From assembly GCA_947561715.1 (NCBI GenBank), contig OX387199.1, positions 8,623,001 through 8,687,000 of the forward strand: a stretch of DNA of 64,000 nucleotides. The letters are read 5' to 3'. A model generated the notes under the pieces. The model saw only the letters and a program-made list of their open reading frames with translations, was not told the origin of the DNA and made no database searches. The stretch comes from Ascidia mentula (taxonomy: Eukaryota > Chordata > Ascidiacea > Phlebobranchia > Ascidiidae). This document shows, in pieces, positions 46,294 through 59,000 of the stretch (position 1 is the first letter of the stretch; each line of letters begins with the position of its first letter). A program made the translations under genes and the position numbers.

Positions 46294-49200
46294 ATGTTTG
46301 CTTTCGCCTTGTAAGTATTTCTAAATGAAGATGATAGTTTTGTTTTTAAATGACTAATGGTCATTAATTTCGTTTTTTCAGATGCTTTTGTTTGCTGTTC
46401 TCGCCAGAAGTTGAAAGTGCAGGTTATTATTAGTAAACTTAATTCATGCAAAACTACGCGATTATGTTCCATTCTATGTGGTAGTTTTCATGTTACTGGA
46501 GATTTGTGAAACCATATAACATGTGTGCAAAGTGTATTTTTTTAAAGATGATTCTGTACAAGTGGACCAGCGGGTTGTAATTCTTCCCACATTCTGTGAT
46601 CCAAACCCCTGCTTGAATGGAGGCGTGTGTGAACTTACGGAAGACAAAATAGGTTCAAAGTACGTAATTTTTCATTTCACGTAACATGTATTTGGGGTCG
46701 TAAAATAAAAATATTAACAAATAATTTACTATACAAAGAAAAGCACTTGGTTATGTTGATGCTGTTTATAGCCGTCGAATTTGTACTAGTTTGGGCCGCA
46801 AGTCTTAAATCGTTCAGGCTTGAGATCTTGATGGTTTAACATCTTTTACAGGTGTAATTGCGCGGTAGAGTGGTACGGAGTCGTGTGCAGCAAACAACTA
46901 CTTTTGCTGTGTGAACCAAATCCCTGTTTCAACGGAGCAACCTGCCAAGCACATAGTGTCAATAACGTCACGTAATAACCTTTCTATATACAGGTGTATA
47001 AAGCTTTGCAAGTGTATTTTTTCAAAGCTGTACATGCGCTAACGGATGGCAAGGGGAGCTTTGTGAGGATAAGATGGTGTTGGACGACGACGCTTTTGGG
47101 CCATGCGTTCCTGACCCATGCAATAACCGTTGCGAGTGCAGACTTTCGTGTAAACATGAATACGGTTACGTGTGCGTCAGCGAAAGCGGGTACATGGGGA
47201 AGGACTGTAACATTGGTGAGTTGTGCTTAATCAACTTTTTGGCACGTTCTGATTTGGTGTGTTGCAATTAAGTGTTCAAAGAAAAACATCGGCTATAGCA
47301 GATACAAAAACAAAATTGATAAAAACAATGGCTCGAGACGAAATTGATGACATTTTTTGTACATGCACTGGACCTCTTAAAACTATAATCCATAAACGGG
47401 CGGTGTCCTGAAATACGCTTTTTGGCAACCTTTACTTTTCTACTGTAGCAATGCCACGAGTTTCTTGCTTGGAATCGGAGATTGTGATCGATATTTCGAA
47501 ACAATTCTATGATCAGTTCGACGATCGGATTCGCAACGCATACATGTACATCGCTCCTTCGGATAGCAAAACATCCAAGTCAAACGAAATTGAATGCCAA
47601 GGTTTGGTGACTTGCATTTTTGCAATTTAATGAGAATATCTTTTGGATAGAGATCGCCCAAATTCGTACCAATCGTTATCCCGACCGCTGGCAACAAACT
47701 TAAACTTAAAGACGCGTCTTTGGGTTATTTCGGGCAAACTTCTGCGGCTGTGAAAGCTATCTTTATCTAGATATCACTCTTATGACTTACAGTGAAACCT
47801 TTATTTTAAAAAGTATTTTTGTAAACCACCTTTTAAGTATTACTGTAAATAGCTTCCCTGATTGGTAACTTCATGGAAGTCAGCATTAAACTTCCTTTCA
47901 CCGACTGCGGGACATCCGTGAGCAAGTCCAGGAGCAATTCGAGCGCTGTGGCTTTCGAAAACCGCCTTTGGATCAACAGAGGTGGCAACGAAGGCTTCGA
48001 TATGCCTGTGCCTGTTCTGGACTTCACTTGTCTCTATGACCGAACCTACTCCGTCATGTCATCACTCGTTCCAATGTAAGTAACCCAAGATGAAGTGGGT
48101 GAATATTAGATGGAGCTCAATTCATTTGTTTTGCAATTTTTATAGGATCGACAATGTGGATCGCCAGGTGACTCGATCCGGTAACTTTGGCTTGCACTAC
48201 GGCCTGTGTAAAGTCCCAGTATGTTCAAACGTAGATTTAGTCTGTCCAGACATTTATCGGGTTGGAGTCGACGGTCAACCAGCAGTTTACACAGTTGGGC
48301 AAATGATTCATTTTCATATCAATGTCCTTACGCGACAGGTGAATACAAAACCTAAATTGTGTTGAAAGCTGTTGCAAAACAACTGATAGCAACGCCATCA
48401 TTTTTCTTTCAGGACTTGTTGTTCCAAAAGACTTTGATAAGCACACTAGATGAGATGTTTCTTTCCTGCAATGATGACCCGTTTCAGCCAATGTTGGCAA
48501 TGATCTCTGCAAAAGGGTAAAATCATATTCATCAGTCGCAGTTGTATCAGCTCTGTCGTCTTAAACCAAATGTTTTATGAATTATACTGAAACTGCTTTT
48601 TGTAGTTGTCCGGTTCGTGAGGAGTTTCCAGTGTCGCTTTCGTCAGGCCTGGTTGAAAATCCGCAATCTGCTTGCGCCACATTCCAAGTACCTCGCGTGA
48701 CATCAAGCGGTTGTCAAACATTGTACTTACACGCCAAACTACGTCTGTGCGACAAAGACAAACTTCGCGTAAGTTACCCAAGTCTGGGGGGGTATAACGC
48801 TGGTACCTAATAAAAGACTTAAAATGATATTGTCGGAAGTCCGTTAAAATTTCCTTATTAATAGGCATGCCAAAACGATGCAAGTGTTCTATATTGTCTT
48901 TCTGACAACTCTGACAACTCCGCTCGAAGGAGGCGATCAATTACTCAGGACGAAACCCAGTTCCTTCTGATCGGACCCATAAACATTAGGACATTAGCTA
49001 AAGGAAAATCTTTGGAGAGTCTACACCTTGGTGACGGATATGGCGGTGTGATCACTCTCGAAGAGCTGGATAATCATCTCGTCGTTTCCTCACAGAAGCC
49101 GGAAGCGTTGGAACCAATTGCAAACTCCAGTACGTTTTTAATTGTTTTTTTTTACAGAGATTTGAAAACACGGCCTGTAAGGAACTTTCTCTGTTAATAG

Positions 49201-49340
49201 GTGTCCACGTTCTACAAATTCTCGGATTCATAACAATTGCGGTGTGCTTGGGTGCGGCTCTTTTGTACGTTATTTCGAAAGTCTTCGTCCGTCGTCGAGA
49301 AACTAATCCCATGATGAAAATGCACGCCACCTCTGCGTGA
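46294..49340 (+). CDS. EGF-ZP transmembrane protein, 12 exons
   Basis: Exons: 46294-46310, 46382-46422, 46548-46659, 46852-46971, 47028-47215, 47449-47601, 47853-48075, 48146-48338, 48413-48516, 48606-48768, 48865-49129, 49201-49340. All phases agree, giving 572 aa. The signal peptide (MFAFALCFCLLFSPEVESA) is split over the first two tiny exons. EGF-like modules follow (CDPNPCLNGGVCE, CEPNPCFNGATCQ and a third variant), then a full ZP domain from VSCLESEIVIDISK and LPFTDCGT to LYCLSDNSDN. A basic RRRR cleavage site follows, and a membrane span near the C-terminus (LGFITIAVCLGAALLYVI) with a short RRRETNP tail. ZP proteins polymerise after cleavage at the basic site to form egg coats and apical matrices, and that is the likely role here. 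Its 3' end is convergent with XDH. Confidence 0.87.
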
Positions 49341-50098
49341 CAAATTCGTATAATTTAAAATTTTCATTTGTTTATTCGTAGTTTTATCTATGATGTCAAC
49401 AGTGAAGTAAATACATCATTTTGATGCAAAAATCAGATTTGTCTCCGAATACTGATTTTCCCTGAAAGCATGCTATAAAAAAAACAGCAGGCAGATTATA
49501 ATAAGACATATTCCAGCAAAACATTTCTATACTCGTGCAATCCAAGCGTAAGACCTTAAAAACTGCAGACTGCCATTCTATGTAAAATTTGTGATCAAAC
49601 TTCTATAAAACTGCGGCTAAATACTTCCCGATGTTCATCAAACGTTTACCAACATTATGGAAGTGTCATTTGAAGTAAAGAATGAATCCAAACTCGTTGT
49701 AAAACATCTTGCGAGCTGAAATCACGTTTTTTTATTTTCCTTCATATGAAAGCAAAACCTTTTTTCCTTGACGTGCTTTCTGTGCTGCCATATTATTTTA
49801 CCCCCCTGCTCGACTGTTTGTTCAAAATAGAAAAGCATTCAGTGTAAGTACACACCTTCAACAATGCAAAATGTATACAGTTTATTTATTTATTTCTTGC
49901 AACAAATCGTATTACATTTATGTGAGCAAAATCTACCAGTGCCTTTGACAATCCTTGATTTATTATATTCACAAAATTAACTTGAAATCAATAGTCGGTG
50001 ATGGTATTAATCAGCATACAAACGCAAAGATTAATCACAAGCAATTAGAGAAGCTCATTGATCAAAAAAAGGTATGTACACGTTTTCCGCACAATCCA
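49341..50098. other. Convergent intergenic region between EGF-ZP and XDH
   Basis: Holds the 3' ends of both neighbours. The run tttatttatttattt near 49882-49896 gives overlapping aataaa signals on the minus strand and probably ends the XDH transcript. No further gene was seen. Confidence 0.5.
49882..49897 (-). terminator. Polyadenylation signal cluster of XDH
   Basis: Read on the minus strand, the stretch gives aataaataaataaa about 200 bases beyond the XDH stop codon. This is the nearest good polyadenylation signal. Confidence 0.5.
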
Positions 50099-53000
50099 TT
50101 AAATCCGTATTGACCAGGGAGTTTTCTGTTCGTCCTCCATCGGAGTGGAATGTTGTCGATGCTTGCATGACAAGAAATATATTTTTTCAAGTTTACCTAT
50201 GTTAGGGAGTTTATTAAACCCCATTCGAATCGTAATTGTTTTGTATTGCGGCTTTGATGCCCCTTGTGATGTCACCGTATGTGTTAATTCTAATCAAAAT
50301 ATCACAAATAAATCCTTACTTGATTGACAAGGTGATCTCCACAAGCCATCCTTATTCTCTCCGCAGTGGCTGGACTGTCCATCCGAAAACTCCCGACTAA
50401 TCCCGAATCTTTTCTCGCACTTGCAACTGCTTCCTTGATTGCAAACAACACAGAAGATCCCAGAAATAGAGGTGGCTCTCCAATGCCCTAAAAACAGATA
50501 TTTATAAATTGAAAACAAATTTGGGTTGTCTCGTTCGAAGCCACCTAATGGATACCTTTATGTCGGTTATAAGCCAATCCAAAAAGCTGGCTGCTACTTA
50601 CCTTTGATGAGTAAATAGCTTTGTCGTTTTCCGAGTTTCCCAACAAATGAACGTTGAATTCACGAGGACAATCTCCAAATCCCGGGATCTTGTATGTACC
50701 GGGACCGCTTGTCAATACTTTTCCGTTTGGTGCATGCAAAGGTTCCTCCATTGTGAATAAACCATAACCTTGGACAAATGCTCCTTCAATCTGCGTAAGG
50801 AAGAAATTAGCATTGTATTGGTGAGAGCTTTCATTCAGTTTTCGCACCTGTCCAATATCTACAGCAGGGTTGATACTTTTCCCAACGTCCATAACAATGT
50901 CCGTTCTCAACACCACGTGATCACCGGTCAAACAATCCACTTCAACTTCTGAAACAGCCGCCCCATATGTGAAGTAGTTTGATTTTCGTCCCTTCACTTT
51001 TCCTGTGTTTATGTCCCAATCACTGTACATGTTTGGAATTCTGTGCCACAATGAAATGAAAGTGTTCAATGTCCATGTTCTATTTTCAAATGGCCAATTT
51101 CCTTCTAAGACCAATAAGCACTGTATATACTTGTGTAGACATTATGTATGGGTGCAGAAAAATCTAGGTATGTGATATCCGCTTGAAAATAATTTTATGA
51201 AGATTAAATTAAAAATGTTTTGTGACTAAGAAATTTAGTTCACTTGTGTCTTTTCGCGTTAGATTGAAATGTCGCTTATACTTGTAAAATCCAGTTGCAG
51301 AAAGGCTAATGCGTTCCATGTAAGCTTTTACGATCAGTTCGTCCCACAACAGATCTGGAAACTGTTTGCGTATAGGATCAAGTCTTCCCATGATTTCCTC
51401 GCATGCCACCTGTACATTTGTGCATATACACTAGGTGTCAACAATTGATTCAGGTCAAACATTTTTTTTATGTAAATAGAAAACTCCGACAAAAATTGTG
51501 CACCTTCACCGCCATTCCGTTAAGATCTGAACTCAAGCTCGCCGCGGTGGTAGACGCGTTTGGAACCATAGCTGTGTTTGTCTCCGATATGTGAATGCGA
51601 GAAATGGGAATTCCAAGACAACGGCCAGCAATCTAAGTTTCACGGATTAAATTCACGCAATCAAAATACTACAGTATAGTTTATGGGCATTTAAAAATAG
51701 TACGTTTTTCACGACTGAATAATAGAAGTATTTTTATCAAGCGGCATTACCACAATTACCACCGGTAATGGTATGTGTAAAACGAAAGAAGTTAAAGCAA
51801 CCTGGATCATTTTAATGTGCAGTCCTTGTCCCATTTCAGTCCCGCCGTGTGTTAAACTAACAGATCCGTCTGTGTATATGTGCACTAGCGCCCCCGCCTG
51901 GCAGCGGTACTCCTGAATGCCAATTGCAAACTTTGTTGGTATGCAAGAAATCCCGCGCTTTCGCCATCTGCTCAGTAGAAACAATTAATATTCCGAATTT
52001 CTGGTGCACTAATATCACATATGTAGTACCAAGGTGTTTGTTTTACCTGTTCTTGTTATTGTATGCTTCGATCTCCTTACGCCTGTTTGTAAACTGGGAT
52101 CGATCCATGCATTCCAACCAACACCTTCGAGCGTTCGAAGTTTCAAGAACGTGGTTAAAGTGTGTTACATCCCCTGCTTTATACAAGTTCATTTCCCGTA
52201 GCTATGAAAAACAACACCGATCTTTTTAAATAGTGAGTACTGTAACTTTGAGTCTAATTTTATACTCTGTTGTTTGTAAATTTAAATTCTACGATGCACT
52301 ACAAGCAGAATAATATGTTAAACCTTTTCTTTTGGCATAGAGAGTTCCTCAGCTACTTTTGAAAGCCAACTCTCCGTTATGAACATTGCTTGTGGTGCAC
52401 CGAATCCACGGAATGCTGTGTTCGAAACCACATTTGTTGAGCACACAGAACCGCGAACCAACATATTCGGAATGCTAAAATCAAAGTGTTATTTGCAGGG
52501 TGTTTATTCGTCAAGCCCATAAAAGTATGCACTCTTCTTATTGTTGAAGCAATAGAAAACAATATTGATTTACATCTGCAGTTAATACATCACCCATAAG
52601 AAAGCCTAAAACACCACTCTTAAAAAAGCACAAATGCCTTGCCCTCAAAGTAACAGTACGTAAAGCGTAATCAACGTATTTCCTCTCACCAATAGCAGTT
52701 GTCGCTGTTTATCATAGCCTTGTCCATTACGAACATGGACGAGTCGACAGTGTTTCCTCCGTTACTATACATATCCAGTATCAAGGAAACGAACCGGCCT
52801 TCCTTTGTACAACCCACCTACAAATATACGTTAAAGATATGATGCACTGAAAAAAAAACATGAAATTTGTTTTTACTAATGTTTTCAATTACTTTGTACT
52901 TAGCAAGAAATGGATGTCGCGTTCCAGTGATGGACATGTCTTCTTGTCTGGTGAGCATGCACCTAACTGGGCGACCACACCTTGAAAGAAACGTTAAGCT

Positions 53001-56000
53001 GTTGGAAGACTGTATTTTTCAATACAAATCCAATACATGTTATAGAAAAACGAATTTGTTGAAATGTTCATAGCATTAGACACAGGCATATATTAAATGT
53101 AAAGGAAAACATATACTTGGCTGCTGCAATGACAACAGGATTGCTAAGCACCAAAAAGCGAGTTGCTTTTCCACCAAATCCTCCACCAAGTCTTTTAACT
53201 CGGACATTGATCTTGTTTCGTTCAACACCCAGAATTACCGCAGCCTTTGGAAGTGACATATTTTGTTTAAGTTATGCAAAAGTCAAAAGCAAATGGCCCT
53301 TTATTGCCAGTTTAAATAGGAAACATATTTGATTTCAAAATGTTTCACTAACGCGTGGTTTATGAATAATAAATTAAATCACCACTGATGGAAAAACGTA
53401 AATTGGTTGTATTTTGACATGCCGAGGATTGTTGTGCAGCTGGATCTTGATTTGACGAAAATATCTCCATTTCTCCCTGGTCTTTCGGGACTGCCAAACA
53501 AACTTGGGTTTCCATGTAAAAATGTTCCTGTCCGGCAATCCTGCAGAATTACATCATTGACGCGTGTTTTTTAGGTACACAACTGTATCGCACCTAATTT
53601 CCCCTTCGAAGATGTGGTCGCTGGACTCCATCGCGCTTTCGGCATCTCCCTTCACCACTTTGCACACTGGTTTTTGAAATGATTCTTTTGCTATCGCGTC
53701 CTGTGTACAAATGTTGGCGACTTGTGGAAATGCAACAAAAAATGTCCCTTCTACTAGTACCTCAATTGTAATGATAACCGGTGATATGTCTTCGTATTCA
53801 ACTTGAACCAACTGTGCGGCTCTCTGCGCGTGAGCTTGCGTATCGGCCACCACGGCACCGATCACTTGACCAATACAGGTTACCTGTCAGAAGTGGATAT
53901 GTCGTAAAACTGATAAAAGTGTTTAAATTGACCTCTTTTCATTTAAATTTTTTTCACAACGCAACCCTAAATGCTCAAAAATGTTTTTATGTGATACCCC
54001 ATCGTATAGTCCTTAAAAGGTAAAAGGGCCATCGACTACTCCGACGAAATCAATAGTGGCCCGCTGAGACAAAAAAGTTTCAAAACGCTCAATTAAATAG
54101 AACTAAATCCCGACCTTCTCAGTTGCAAATACTTCATGCAATCTGTTGTAGATGCAAACTTCGTTCGATCCTGTTACGTCACTATGATCGACGTACGTCA
54201 CAAAACCTGGTGACGCCATGGCTGTTCTTATATCCACATGACGTATCAACGCGTGAGGTCTGGAGCTTGTCACCAGACATAAGTACAGTTCCGCTGCATG
54301 CACAGAAAATTGTAATGTCGAAAGCATTTATGAGAGAATTGCTGTTTTGCTGATGCATATCAAACATTTCGAATTTTCGGTTTACGTAAATTTTATGTTT
54401 CACATAATACGTTATGTAATGTACTGTTTGCTCTATTTTAAATGGTTTGGTCCAATATAGATGTATTTGTACATTTTTATGTAATTCAACCAAAACCACG
54501 TTTTATCTTATTTGTGGGAAATAAGCTGGCCAGATAAAACACGATAGACAGTATTGCAAAAAAAAAAAACTAAATCCTAAATTTCAGTGTGAATTTAATA
54601 TTGCTCACCGGTGTGCTGGGGAATATCATCGATATAAATTGCCTCTCCGGTTGCGTGGAGTTCACCAGCAGCGTGTTTAATCGGTTTGCCCACTTTGTCC
54701 AATAAAGGCTGCTCGACTTCAACCTAAATTCCAAACAAGAAAACAGGAAGAGTCGTGTTTCATTGACTCATTTCATTTCCTCAATCTTCAAATGTTAAAA
54801 TCGGGCTTTTACCTCCTGCCATGTTTGTCTTCCTGATATAAGTTTAAGATTATGGTCAGTAGTCAATGCCGACAGTTCGTAGTCACCGAGAGTTTCCTAA
54901 ACAGATTCGATTCGACACACTTAGCAAGTTTTGCGAAATGTAACGTTCATACCGTGAATACTCCCGCTTTTGCTAAACCAGCCTTCACGTGAACAAAGAA
55001 CTTGAAAAAGAAGCTTGCAGCCAGTGTTTCTCTGTATTCCACCATTCCTCCTGGAGCGTCGAAACTTAACGGAAAATCTTCTCTGATCCATTTCATGCAT
55101 TCCTCAAGTAAATCATTGTTCCAGTGACTGCATTTCAGGACAAATGAGTAAACAAACACATAATTATAACAGAAGTTATTACCGGCCAATAATATTTGCC
55201 ATTGTTTTCTGCGGCATTACTGAAGTTGCAGCCATTCCACCAAAAGCTGCCACAAATTTTCGAACCTTGGAAGTTCCCGGATGAAACGCGACACGCATGG
55301 CTGCGTTTACTATAGCAATATCATCTTCTCTGCGTTTAGATTGCTTGTACGCTTTCATGTACTCGCCCTGAATTATTTTGCCACAACATATGTTTATGGT
55401 TCCATTAAATTAACTCGATTGATGTTTGCAATTTTACCTTTTCATTAAATGGGACGAATATGGAAAGAAGGACCTCGCCCTTAACTGAGCACGTCGTCCT
55501 GTACTTAGGGAAGAAGTTCTGATCCATCAAAATCAGGCGATCGTTAATACGAGAATGCAAACCAAAGTTTGCAAGACATTCGTTTGCCATCAGGATTGGG
55601 TTGAGATCAGAGATTGGACTTGCAGTCATTACATTCCCACCTATTGCCTGCAAATAAAGTCAAGCACAACAACTTATGACTGTAAGAATATGTTGTTGTG
55701 TTTTCTTACTGCCACGTTCCTTATTTGGTTTCCAGCAAACAAGTGCAGCATTTCTAGCAGGCAACAAATGCACTGAATCTCGTCCTCGGATCTTGCTTTT
55801 CTCAATGTCTCGAAGGAGTCTTGTAGCTCAGTCAAAGAAGATGAAGACCCAATCCAAACACCTAACCAAAAAAACATCACCCGAAATTGAGTTAGTTGCC
55901 CGCATTGTGTGAGTACACAAATTTTATTTGCAGTGTTTGTAAAAATCTCGATCTGAAATTAGCTGGAATTAATGAGCTCGGGAAGTTAAAATATTTAATA

Positions 56001-59000
56001 GTATGTCCTTCAGTTTGGTATATGTTCAGGTTACCTTTATCACTAATATCGATTTTTCGAAGTTCATCCACTGCTGTTGGGGAAATAATAACCGGATACA
56101 AGCGCCCTTTCACGCCGGTTTCCACCCCGATCTCCGTGTTTCCGTTCACCAAGGGAGCTTCTGGATATTTACTTTTTAGTTCGAGAAGTTGCTCAAGGGT
56201 TGTTGGCCGAAACCACGTGACTCGCTCCCCAATGAACTTTAGAGACTTCGGCTTCGATCTAGATTGAATCTGTGAAAACAAGAAATGTTTTATTTCTGTG
56301 CATGGCTCATAACAACATAACAAAAACGCGATGTGTTTCATGGTTTTTAATGAAAACATGACCAACTTGGACTGGAATATAATAACAGTGTAGGATGTAG
56401 CCAAAAATCAAGCAATACTTTGTTGCATGTTGCTTGTGGATGAATATCTCCAATACTCACCACAAGTTATAAAGACGAAGAAAAAAACCACTTACCACTT
56501 CTGTGGGAAGCCAGTAAGGTCTAAAGAGCAAAGTGTATTTTTGTGAAGCAAACAAAATGACTGTGTTGAACCCACCAAAAGTTCAGGCGGGAAAATGACC
56601 TCCTGGCTCGGATTGTATCGGGCATAACAAATGTCACGTGACACCCCACCCCCTTCTGCAAACACGATCTCTGCTGCCGCACGTTGCGATCCTACATGAG
56701 CAAAACAACTTTTGAAAATACTTGCAAAACAACCATATGTGCAAAAAACAATCGCTGATCAACGACCCGAAGTAATAATTGTTCGACACACGCATTTGAA
56801 TTCAAGTTAGTTCTGTCAGTTCATCACGAATATATGAGGGTGATTCTTAAACTACAAAAGAAAACAACACAAAACAAACTGTGATAAATGTCATGCATGA
56901 TATGGTAGAAGTTCTTGCTTTTGTTTTGTTATAATATTTTTAAACAGTAAAACCTTTTTAGTGACCGCGTTTAACCTACATAATTGCAAAGGCCTTGAAA
57001 GGTGTGCAGATCTTGTTTGCTCACTATGCAAACAAAGACTTTATCAAGGCACCGATAGGCACAGCTGACCACGTCAACAACCCCGCCCCCCCTTGTAACA
57101 AACATGTGGTTCTGTACTACGATATTCTGGAATGTCTTGTTAGGTATTTAAATACTAGAATCTTTACCACAATAAATTTTGCTGTATCTCCTATAGTACT
57201 CTTCTTATAGTTTGGTATGCCACCAACCTGTTTTGTCGCCGATTTGATTGAGACAACAATTTCCATCTTTCGGGCATCCGGAACATGGATTTGCGAAAGT
57301 GTTGAAAGCTGAAATAAGTTCATAGTTCATTGGTCGCATGTGCGGTAGAGTAAATTGTGAACTTATATTATATTTTTTAAATATATAGTACATTAAATGA
57401 GAATGTGGCTTTGTTGTTATTATTCTACTTCGTATTCGTGGAATGCTGGTAATTGTGCTTGATTACGCAACAAGAGTACTTGGCTGCAGACTGGGTGCAC
57501 CAATTATACTACAAACAAAACTAATGGGACAATGTAAATTTTAAGTCTTGTACACGCCTTGTGCATTAGTTTGTAAAATTTGGATTAAGTGTAGTACTGG
57601 CCTTTAGTTTGGTTGCTTTCAGCTGCTTAACGACTTTGCAAACATTGGGCGGTGTGGTAATAGTTTGTGCCAAAAGCAATGGATTGCTGGCATGCTCCAA
57701 TACGTATTGAAAGGTTGCAGCATTTATTACATTCGAACATGGCTGATTAAAGTTCACTACAGTATATGTCACTATGTTTGACGCACGTAACACCGCATTT
57801 TAGTAAAATGATTGTGTTAAGCAGCGGTCCCCCAACCACTTTGCAGTCAACTTTATCAAGCACTTGTAACGAAGTTGTACGTTTTTATATTGTCGGAACC
57901 CTTTCACTAACACCAGATTGGAAACAAAGTTGTATTGTAATGCCTTTTCACCTTGACGCATAATGAAAAGCTGCACTAGCCCTATACATGAAATGGTTTG
58001 CGAGCGAGCTTTTGCCGCTGAACCATGAAAAACAAACTGACGAGCGAGCTTCAGTCCTCAATTTACACGCTCTGATGATGTTGCGAAATGTGCAAAATGT
58101 TTTTTTTTAGTGAAATGACGGTTGTAAAACGATGCCGGTTGAGAAAAGTTTTTTGCTTTTGTTACATCCTGGTGCATAGCATTCTCATAGCCGACGATTT
58201 GGGCGACCTTTTCGTAGGCAAATGTAACTATTTGCTTGAAACGACTGTACTTTTCCAGATCTGTAGTTAAACATTTGCTTCTGTTTTACATCACGTAATT
58301 TGTTAATTCCAAAATAAACAAACAAAGCTTGTTTGTGTGAGAACAAAACCTAATTTATTCGTGAATCAGACACAACTTCTTAAATGATCAAATGTACATA
58401 CTGGCGCATTCCTATATGTCTGTGCTATATGTAACTAAAAGCTAGTTGTGGTGCTTTACTCCAATTATTACCGAGATATTCGTTTGATATTTTTTACACC
58501 TTTTTGCTGGATTTTGGAGATACATGATAGTTAATAAGAAGACTAATCAGAAAACGATAATTAAATGGTACTGGTACAGCACACAGCCAACACCAAGAAA
58601 CGTAATGGCCTTTCGTTTGGTTGCTTTTCGCTGCTTACCGACGTTGCAAACTTTTGGCGGTGTCGTAATAGTTTGTGGCGAAAGCAATGGATTGCTGGCA
58701 TGCTCCAATACGTATTGAAAGCTTGCAGCATTTATTTCATTCGAACATGGTTGCTTAAAGTTCACTACAGTATATGTCAGTATGTTTGACGCACGTAACA
58801 CCGCATTTTAATCAAATGATTGTGTTTAAGCAGCGGTCCCCAACCACTTTTGCAGTCACCTCAGAACTCTCCCACGAACACCAGATTGGGAACAGCGCTG
58901 AATTGCAATGCTTTTTTACCTACATTTTGCAAAATAATCAGAGCGTGTAAATTTAGGACTGAAGCTCGCCCGTCAGTTTGTTTTTCATGGTTCAACGGCA

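Noticed and set aside
47440..47790. An extra exon in the EGF-ZP gene between 47650 and 47760
   Set aside because: Every possible frame meets a stop or breaks phase, and joining 47601 to 47853 directly restores the expected cysteine spacing of the ZP domain.
56490..56530. A 25-base micro-exon (reading PYWLPTEV) between XDH exons 7 and 8
   Set aside because: It would break the phase; joining 56576 to 56269 directly keeps frame and matches the family, so I left it out while marking the border as uncertain.
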